The notes beneath the pieces are model-generated. The model did no database searches. It saw nothing but the letters and a program-made list of their open reading frames with translations, and was not told the origin of the DNA. From Anoplolepis gracilipes (lineage: Eukaryota; Arthropoda; Insecta; Hymenoptera; Formicidae): a stretch of 64,000 nucleotides of DNA. The position numbers were made by a program, and so were the translations under genes. The DNA lies in contig NC_132971.1 of NCBI RefSeq assembly GCF_047496725.1, positions 6,560,501 through 6,624,500 on the forward strand, given 5' to 3'. Positions 27,401 through 37,761 of the stretch are shown piece by piece. How positions within the stretch are numbered: position 1 is the first letter of the stretch; each line of letters starts with the position of its first letter.

Positions 27401-30400
27401 AATATATTTTTTTAAAAAAAAATATATTTTTTCTATTTATTTGTGCTAGTTGGTTTATTTAAATACAAAACCACACTAATAGCTACATAGGCACATAATA
27501 ATATGCACAATTACCTTAATCTTGTATTATGTCTAGTCTATGTTGTATCTTTTTTTAATTGTAAAATATTCAATAAAGTGTATCAACTCACCGTAGGCGT
27601 GTAAAAAGGCGCTTGTTCGGCGCCCAGGCTAGGAAAGTACGCGGCCATGCCCTCGGAAGCCGCGGCCGCGGCTGCGGCCGCGTACGGCGCGCTGTACATC
27701 GAAAGCGCAGCCGTGGGTAGACCACCTAGACGTTGATAACCGCCGAGCAGCTCGTACTGGCACGAGCAGACGGTCTGGCCTGTCAACGGATCCGTAAAGA
27801 TAGGCCGGCCGGTGTCGCAGCATCTGGCCGCGGCGGGACCGCCGGCCGACGGCGGCGGGTGACCTTGGGAAGGGCTGACCGAGGCGGTGGGACTGCCGGG
27901 TGGTCTCACGATCGCGCTCGTCACCGCCATCCTCGCTTGCGACAGACCGGCTACGTCTAGAGGGTGATTCGTCGTCGTACCGGCGGCTACACTGCTCACC
28001 AGTGGCGTCCCGCCCGCGTTCAAGATCGCGACCGTCGGCGGCGAGGCCGAGGACGACGCCAACGACGAGCTCACTGTCACAGGACACTGTAACAGACAGA
28101 AAATTTTGATCAGTATGCGATTTAAATTGTTTTCTTTTAAATATATTTAAGAGAAAAATGTAAACTATGTCACTTTTATTTTACATTAAATTAATCACAT
28201 ATTTACATTAAAATATGAATTTCATCTTAAATAAATTAAAAATTTAATTAAACACTTCTAAATATTTTTTAAAAATTAATTTTTAATTAAAATTAGAATT
28301 AAATATCAAATATTATAATAATAAATATTCAAATAAAAATTAGAAACATTTTCTATTCTATTATTTTATTTATTTACGTATTTTATTTTTATAAATTTAT
28401 TAATTTGTTTCACATTAATTGAATCTAATATAAAATCTCGCTAATATAAAATACTTCGTTCTTCGACTCTCAACATGCGGAAAGTAAGATTTTTCCAAAA
28501 CTAAATTTCTATAAAATTAGAGATACATCTCATTAGATACATTAGCATTTCGATGCATCAAAATATCGACAAAGTGTTACAACGCAGCTGGCATGTCGTA
28601 AGAGAGACGAAGACTATTCCCGTTACGCATGCGATCACAACTATCAGGCCCTTCCCCCTCCACCCTTTTATTTCCACAGCTAAATCGAAAATCTACGGGC
28701 CCCGAGCGGCATAATGCCAGCGGGCCTCATTAATTCCATATCAAACACTACGGCTAAATAGATTAGCGGGTTGAGTGCCTTTCGCGCCCGGGAACCTAAA
28801 CAAATCCTCCGTGAAATATCCCTACCTCGGGAGAGACGCTCCGCTCCGCGCGATTGTTCCAGCCATCCATCTATCCGTTGCCTCGTTTCGGCAGCCCCAA
28901 ACATATTGTCGAAACCCCCGTATGCATTGTGTCGGGCTGAAAAACCCATGCGCGATGCGCATTATGGCGTCGGGAGAGAAAGAGAGAGACAGAGTCGCGT
29001 TAATGCGTGTCCTCGATGCGTCTCGTCGATGTTTCGAGGGCCAACTGTCGCACGATGGTCAAACGCTTGTGTGCGTGTCTACGGTAAATAACGTATCTCC
29101 GCCACGTTTCGATCGAGACACGACCAGGCATTTCGATCAGCGATAAAGCTAATATAAAGTATCTCCATTATAGAATTCCTAGCCAATAAGGAGTATGCTT
29201 TGAAATTATAATATCTAGTCTCGCGTTGGCGGTTTTTTCTTTTTTTAATAAAAAAATTTGCCGATGAAATTTTGTGAAAAAAGAATAACCGTCGATTTAA
29301 AAAAAAAATACGATCGATATTCGCTTAAAGGCGAAACCGGTCCCTTCGCATAACCATACATCGACCATTCTCTCTTTCTCTCTTTCTCACCAGAAATCGT
29401 AAGATTCCGGGGAGTTCGAGGGAAAAGCCGGCAATGGCAAGAATGCGCTCCGGGACTCCGGATCGGGCAAAGGGTTAAACGACGAAGCGTGTTGGCGAGT
29501 GTCCGCGACCACGGGTCATAATTCAGTCCTAGTCTCCGAGAGAGGAAGCCAGGCGCGGCGAAGCCAGGAGTTACTGGATGCGATCGCATCGAAGCTCCGG
29601 TTGCCAACCGTGCAAGTCCAAACGGCAACTATGTCACCTCTGCGAGGTGTCGTGCAATCGTGCCTCATGACGTTTCTTTTTTTCTCAGCAAATGAAATCT
29701 TATAATTTTTAATTAAATTTATAAATTGATAGAATATAGAGATCGTACATTTTGAAAAAAAATTATTATATTGGAGTAAAACCAATCTACATTTTTTAAA
29801 ATTATTTTTATCTTCTAGAGCTCGACAACTATTATTCCGTAACAATTTTATCATTGAAATTACATAATTAATTAATAAAAATAAAAGACTCAGAATAATA
29901 ACGATTACTAATCGTTATATAATATATTATATTATATGAAATATTTACTAAAAATTTTCTAATTCGTCAAAGAAATGTTATCAAAGAGACACAAGAAAAA
30001 TAATATGGGAATGTTTTTTTTCTAATCTATATGAAAGTTTTGCGTTTAGGTATCACTGGCTGTCTCCTTTAAAGTATCGCTACTGAAGGAGAATTATGTG
30101 GCGATTTCTTCTATAGATATCTCTCGACAAAAGAACACATGACGAATTAACAACTGTTTGGCGGTATCGATTTTTCATTCTTTCCATTTATCGAAATTTT
30201 CAAGTGAATTACATTCGTTACAATCATGCATTGATCAATCATTCTTACGATTAAACGCAGACATCAAGATCGTAGAATTAAGCAAAAAACTGAAGTTCAC
30301 TCTCACATCTATACGAAATATTTTTTTACATTTTATACGAAAGTTTCGCGTGCCATTCAGGGCGGTTCTTATCATTCTTCGCACGCCAGCCATTCGTTAA

Positions 30401-33400
30401 AACTAAAATTGTATCATTTGCGTATCGCATTCGGATTAATATTTATGGATATTTTAGGAGAAAGGCAAAGAAGAGTGATATCAAGCGTCGACTGGAAAAA
30501 TAGTCTACTCGATTTCGCCGAATTGTGTTAATATAACATTTAGCTGTCTGTAAAGTTGGCACATTTTATTAATTTTTAAAAAATAATGGCAGTTTCAGTA
30601 GCACTTTTCATAGTTCTATAGTTTCTGATAAACATTAAAAAAAAGTCCCGCATTTTTAATATCAAAAATATGGAAAATAAAAAATGACGCTAACTTCACG
30701 TTCCAGCACGGCACATCCTCCTCTAAAGTACAAAAAAAACATCAAAAATCAAGATGTTTATTAAGAATTCTCGTTAATTCTATACCAATTTTACAATTAT
30801 ATATCATTTCAAGGCAAAATTCCAACAAATTACCAAAAAAATCAAAAATAAAGAATGACGCGCTAACTTCGCGAATTTAGCACGACACTCTCATCTCTAA
30901 AGTACTAAAACGAATTAAAAATTCTTATTTTTTACAAGAGTTCCCGATAGTTCTAATTGCGAGTCGCATATATATAATTTCAGATCGATATTCCACCAAT
31001 TAACTTTTAAACAATTTTTGTATTAATTGCGTATTATGACACTTAGTAAAAATGTGTCGTGCTGATGATTTTCGACAATTCTAACGATAGTGCTCGACAG
31101 TTCTGCAAGAGTTCTATGCATTAAAATCAGTTTTAAACAAAGTTCCGATAATTATTTATTTTTAAAACAATTTGTAACAATTACGTCCAGCACGCCACTT
31201 AGTAAAAATGTGTTGTGCTGATGATTTTCGGCAGTTCTGACGATAGTTCTCGACAGTTCTGCAAGAGTTCTATGTAATTGTTAAAAATTGTTTTAAAAAT
31301 AAATAATGATCGGAACTCTGTTTAAAACTGATTTTAATGCATAGAACTCTTGCAGAACTGTCGAGCACTATCGTCAGAACTGCCGAAAATCATCAGCACG
31401 ACACATTTTTACTAAGTGTCGTAATACGCAATTAAAACAAAAATTGTTTAAAAGTTAATTGGTGGAATATCGATCTGAAATTATATATATATATGCGACT
31501 CTCAATTAGAACTATCGGGAACTCTTGTAAAAAATAAGAATTTTTAATTCGTTTTAGTACTTTAGAGAGGAGACTGTCGTGCTAAATTCGCGAAGTTAGC
31601 GCGTCATTCTTTATTTTTGATTTTTTTGGTAATTTGTTGGAATTTTGCCTTAAAATGATATATAATTGTAGAATTGGTATAGAACTAACGAGAACTCTTA
31701 ATAAACATCTTGATTTTCGATGTTTTCTTGTACTTTAGAGGAGGATTTAGAGAGGACGTGCTGGAACGTGAAGTTAACACGTCATTTTTTATGTTCGATA
31801 TTTTTGATATTAAAGATGCGGAACTTTTTTTAATGTTTATTAGGAACTATAGAACTATGAAAAATGCTACTGGAACTGCCATTATTTTTTAAAAATTAAT
31901 AAAATGTGCCAACTTCACAGACACAACATTTAGGCGTTAATATGAGCAAGAGATCCCTCTTTAAATGTAATTATACGTCACTTACCACCCGAATCGGTGT
32001 AAACCTTCGCGCAAACATCCGTTACTCGATACGTATACTATAAAAAAACCGGTTGGCGATAAAACCGACGAGACGTGTTGTGTGAGTTACCTGCCGCAAG
32101 GCGGGAATTCATCGTCGGTGAACGTACATGGATATCTGAACATTGCCGACGCATCGACATTTAGTGTCTGTGACACCTTCGAGGAGTTTGTGCGAAAAGT
32201 TATCCCGACGAGTCGACCAATAGACGTTATGTCGTTCAGGTACACTCAAATATACCTGACGAGCCGCTCACGAAAAACCGATAGGTATGCGCTGCGGAGT
32301 CGATGATCGATGGATCGTCATCTTCAGCCTGAGAAAAAAAGAAAACTGGATGTCTTCGGATTAAAACGGTCGTAAATAGGGAAGGAGAAGGGAAGAGGCT
32401 ACCCATCGAGCGACTATAAAGACTATAAAGAGTACTCGATAGCACCTGGTACACGTATCTTACGATTCGTATGCAATCACGTCGATGTAGCAACAAATAA
32501 CGACGAGATCGCAAAAAGCGGTGATAAGAAAATGTTTTTGCAAAAACATCGTTTGGGAATACAAAAGACGGAGAATGACAAACTGACATTTTTTAGAAGA
32601 TATTTGTAGTTAAATGTTAAATGTCAAATTTGAAAATTTTCCTATACAAGTGAATTTTTACTCGTGTGACACACGATAAATATAAAAATAGTTCATATTG
32701 AAAAATATTGATATTCGAGCAAACATTTGAAAAAGAGATTCAAACAACGATAAAAATATATTCTGCGCAATATGATTATTGTGAATCGACTACGATATCC
32801 GAAGCTCATACCATTTTTCGCTTTTTGATTAAAGTGTGACATGGACCCGGACGACGGGAAAATTTATTCAAGTAAAATTCGAGAGATACTATTACGCGAG
32901 TGTCGTATAAACGAATAGGAGCCCAGATTGACGACGACCGGTTACGACGATGCTTTGGGTGTCGAATAGAGAAGCGCTTGTAAAAAGAAGGCGAATAGCG
33001 GAGGTATGTCGAATTGGAAACGTACGACGGACCTCCGCAGAGCGACTGCACTTTCAGGATTTATAGGCCATTCGGAAGAGAATCGGTTATCCTGTGGACA
33101 CAGATGCGCCGGTGTTTGCGCGCGGGGCATTTGTCACGCGTGTCCCGCGAGCGAAAAGGGACCGATCCGATCCTCTTTATGCGTGCCGATGATGCCCTCT
33201 TTGCAACGAGGCCCAGCCAAGTCAATATTGACTCCAAGCCAGATTGATGGACCTTCCTCGCGTGTGTGTTTAGGCCACGCAGCACTCACTTATGTTCCCA
33301 CCCCGCACGCCTATCTATATTTCTTTTCTCTTCTTTCCCTCCCCCTTTTCCTTTCCGTCTTTCTCTCTTTCCTCTCTCTCTATTTACTAAATTTTACATT

Positions 33401-34499
33401 TAAAAAAAACGTGAAAATTCTCCGCTAATTCCACGCAGTCACATAGCATTTCTCAAACTTGAGATCAAATCCGATCGACGAATGAAATCTTCTTATACAG
33501 ATTGAGAGAAGTGCAGCTTAGTGTGGCTGATTAGAGACTAGTTATGAAACTTAATAAACTAATGCTGGTATAAAAATATCTTTAATGACTATAAATAAAA
33601 GAAAATTAAGCAAAATTAAAAAAAAATATTTAAAGCGTATATATATATAAAATAAAACTAATTAGAACGTCACAGATGTACAAAACAGGTTTAATATTTT
33701 TCATGAATACGAATTGTCGCATAAACTTTTCAGAAAAACGTTCGAAAATACTTGTGCGAGACAAATTTTAACCAAAAATATAATCTAAAAATATATACAA
33801 TTAAATTAATTAGAAATGTCGCGAATAAAAAACAAATTTAACATTTTTCATGCATGTGAGTTACAAATCGTATAAACTTTTCAGAAAAATGTTCGAAAAT
33901 ACCTGTGCGAGTCAAATTTTAACCAACAGTATAATTTAAAAATATAATAATTTCTCTTATTTCCGGAAATCAGTTATTCCTGTAAATTCAATTTCACCTA
34001 ACAAAAAATCAATACACTCTTCCAGTTATATCCCGTATCAAATAAAAGTTACATATCCCGTATAAATAATAATTATTTTTCTATAATTAATTAATTCGCG
34101 CTTTCTTATCTATTATTTCGTGAGAGCGCAGAGAATAAATTTATGTTCCCTCGCTAATCGCAACCGCAATCAGGCGGCGATCTATGAAATCGCATTTCGC
34201 GCAAAGTATCATCGATAATTTGATATCGCGCGATATGCAGCTAAATTAATTAATTCCTCCCTGCTAATCGCTTACGGTCACACTCCCGTGCCTCCGAGGG
34301 GAGCAAAACGCGGTGTTATCGTCGGCGTGATCGCCCATGAGGGGGATAGCCCGTACAATCGTATCATTCGTGGGCGAGGAAAGGACGACCTCTCGCTCGC
34401 GCACTATTTCGACAAAAGCAGAACGATGAAACTGTGTGAAGTCGCCATCCGACACCCAAGTTTCGCCGTAAAGCGATTACCGACGACGACGGCAACGAC

Positions 34500-34531
<32 letters not shown>

Positions 34532-37500
34532 CGACAACGACGACGACGACGGCGCGTTATCGGAAGAGCACCGGTGGCGATACAATAGCGTTACGTACGT
34601 ACGTACGCGCGTATATTCGGTTTAACATTGTGACGAACGAACACATACACCATGAGTGCGATACTATACTTTCGCTCGCGTCGGCGTAATCGCATTCTCG
34701 TCGACGATGCTTACGGAAGAGCGTTACTGTGTTACGGCCGTGTGGCTACTGTGTTACCGGTGACTTATCGTGTGGGAGAGTTATTACGCATGTAAAACCG
34801 TTGCGTCCGAAGCTGAGAGAGCTTTCCGACAGTAAGAGACACGCGGGGGAGAGGAGAGGGTATTTGATTAACATCCGGCGTGCGAGCCGTACAGTTATAC
34901 ATTATGTATATATAATGTAATTCGATATTAATATACTTACTATTCGATTATGAATTGATATGAAAATTTTCGATCGACCATTTGTATTTTGATTGAGATG
35001 GCTCGCACAGTCGATGAATTTTCCGGAACGTCGTGATGGCTATACGATGTGAACGCGAATGTGTCGTGGCCGAAAGAGTGAGAGAGAGAAAGAGAGAGGC
35101 AGAGGGCGGATCTGAGTCAGCTCTAAAGACTGGCTCGAGTAGTGCCAAGTCAGCGAGTGAAACAGCGCTAACCGCTGGACGCGAACTTACTACCGGTCTG
35201 ATCATTATATATATTTTATATATATATATATATCTATATATATATTCACCTACGTATATAACGTCGTCGCTCTGCCAACTTGCAATAATATGGCCATTCA
35301 TAATTTTTATGTGCTCGTCAATGGGAAGTTCCCGTTCCTCACATCTCTTCCGTCTAAATCGCCATCATCGAACGTTTCAGACTTCGAAATGCCTTTTCTT
35401 TTAAACTACAAATCAGATATTTTACTCCAATCTCCCTCATATCTTTTAACTAACTATTTTTTTAAATTCGAAATATTGTAATAGGTTGCAACATTATCCG
35501 CTATTATACATAGCATTGTGTATATATCTTAGGGTATTTTCATAGAGGAAAGAAAAAAGACAACTTTTTGTAGAAGACACATGACTTTTTAAGACGTATA
35601 ACTGATTGCAAAGTAATCGATTCGAATAGGAACAGAGACCACACAGAACAGAAATACATTTAACACGTAGATCGTATCGCGTATGTTGAGATGCGTAAGA
35701 TATAATCTAGTTAGTTACGTAAATCATTTACGTAGCATTCTCGTCACGCTGGCTACATGATAGCTATCTATTATTACGATTAAATCGACATATCAACGTA
35801 TCATGTATGAATTTCTCATCGACAATTCGTCGAGCGGCGATAACAGGAAATATTGTAACGGGTTATTTAAGACATGATAAAATCCACTGACGTATCTCGT
35901 ACACATATTTGTCACACGGATCTCACGACACAAGTGTACAATATTCTAGAATGTACAATATGATTCAATCTAATCCAATCGCAAATTTGTATCAAATATT
36001 TTATGGGAGATCTCTGAGACATCTTGTATTGCGACGAGAGTCTGATATTTCACATTCACATGTCAAATGTCTGCATTATTTGATTGCAGAGTTTCTTAAA
36101 TCTAGATTTTAAGAATTCTCTATTCAATGACCAATCGATGCAAACTTTTCATCGTATTACAAATGTAATCTCAGAAGATCGTAAATTCCAAGTGCGAATC
36201 TTCGATTTATCTTCAGTCGAGTCGATTTGTTGCACTTTGTCAACCGCGTCTAATTTCGCGATCGTCATAACTAGCGTAAGCAATCGCGTGTTGGGGCGAT
36301 TCGGCAGTATATAATGACGCGTGTCTTCGTTGTTTTATTTCAAACGTGACTTTTTCAGTGAAAAAAAAGAAGAAATCGAAACATACTTATTCGAACACAT
36401 ATAATAATTTATCCACCCACATCTAGGAACGCCGTACGATCTCATCATTGTAAGTTTAAGTTTAGCGATGTGTTGTGACACTTTGTGTGCTGTTGGTAGG
36501 GTAACAAATTGTAGGCTTAACCTCGGCTTCTCGGTTTCTCGATACATCAGCGACGATGAAACTCGCGCGACAAAAATAACGCGGCGGACTCAAAGAGAAT
36601 GACGAGTGAGAACAGGACGAGCACGAGAGGTCGTTATTTCAATTAAATTGACCGACACGGATTAGCGATATGAATTCCACCGCCATTCTAAATTTAATGC
36701 AACCGCCGCACAGTTTAAAAAGAAAAAAAAGACACTCATATTTATGGCGCGACAATTTTTCAAAGCCCGAATTAAACGACGAGCACTGTATCGTCGCTGC
36801 TCGTGTCCGGAGTCCGGAGACGTGTCGACATCAACGCGACAGATTAATTTAGGTAATGGTCAATGTCAATATTGTTTCCGATCACAGTAGATATTTGACG
36901 TATGCGATATGGAAATTGTGATCTGCTAAGATGGAATGGGAAATGATAAAAATAAAATAGAGACTTTTGACAGACGGTGAACTTTCTCATACAAACACAA
37001 CTTTGGAATCGTCACGACGATAAATTTACACGTCCGTCTAGTGCCACCAGTTTATGGTTTACCGTTTCCGCAACGCGACTTGTGTATTACATCATCAATA
37101 TACAATACAATTATCAAGATCGACGCAACGTAATAAGTCGTTCTTCATTGAGAGCTTTAAGATAATGCGGATGATTGTACAGGTTACACAATTTCAATAA
37201 ATTTATGATATATTAGACGGATATTTTATGAGTTTGGAAAGAAAAATTTGGTCCTCTTACATCTTATCCATATATTTTATGAAAGTGTTGTGAAATATAT
37301 AATGCGCGCTCGAAACGATAGATAATTGAAGGAAAAGAAGATTGCTTCGTTGCGAGTTATGACGTGTTATTGTTTCATTCATATTGGAAGTATATCGATG
37401 ATAAATATGCACTGACTACCTTATAATTATTTCCCTTCTTTTTGTTCTCTAACTACGCTATAAGTTGAGTAACACTTACTGATAACAGACCGTTCAATTT

Positions 37501-37700
37501 TATCTAACACTTTAACAACATGCTACGTGTAAAGTGCTTGTAATGTACGCGTTTTTGCGCACCGGCATTCCTTCATATCTTCGATATTCCTTTTACCTGC
37601 ACTTACTTGTGTCAACAACATTCGCCGCGCGTAGAGTTTTTTCTGAAACGGCAATGTCTCGACAAATTTCATATACGTTGAAAATATCGTCGATAAAAAA

Positions 37701-37761
<61 letters not shown>

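Larger units (their letters stand above)
23704..27591 (-). other. mirr: mirr intron 2 (about 3.9 kb)
   Basis: A phase-0 intron with GTGAGT donor and ATTGCAG acceptor. It is mostly AT-rich and holds a TA-flanked MITE at 24706-25030. A less AT-rich patch at about 25480-25830 has two close copies of ATTTAATCCGCGCG. No coding content is recognised. Confidence 0.9.
30544..31924. mobile_element. foldback (FB-like) non-autonomous DNA transposon
   Basis: Left arm 30544-31183 and right arm 31275-31924 are inverted copies, nearly identical over about 640 bp. The 91-bp centre (31184-31274) is a direct extra copy of 31030-31118. Outer ends read CTGTCTGTAAAGTTGGCAC and, inverted, GTGTCTGTGAAGTTGGCAC. The direct repeat AACATTTAG flanks the element (30535-30543 and 31925-31933), which looks like a 9-bp target-site duplication. 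Each arm is itself a series of diverged units anchored by 'CACG.CAC'-like boundaries near 30560, 30707, 30881, 31037 and 31191, spaced about 150-175 bp. There is no transposase ORF. Drosophila FB elements share subrepeated long arms and 9-bp duplications; homology to them is not shown. Confidence 0.85.

Noticed and set aside
27629..28109. Frames in other phases over mirr exon 2
   Set aside because: Shadow translations of the GC-rich exon; only the 28080-27592 frame gives the conserved Iroquois motif.
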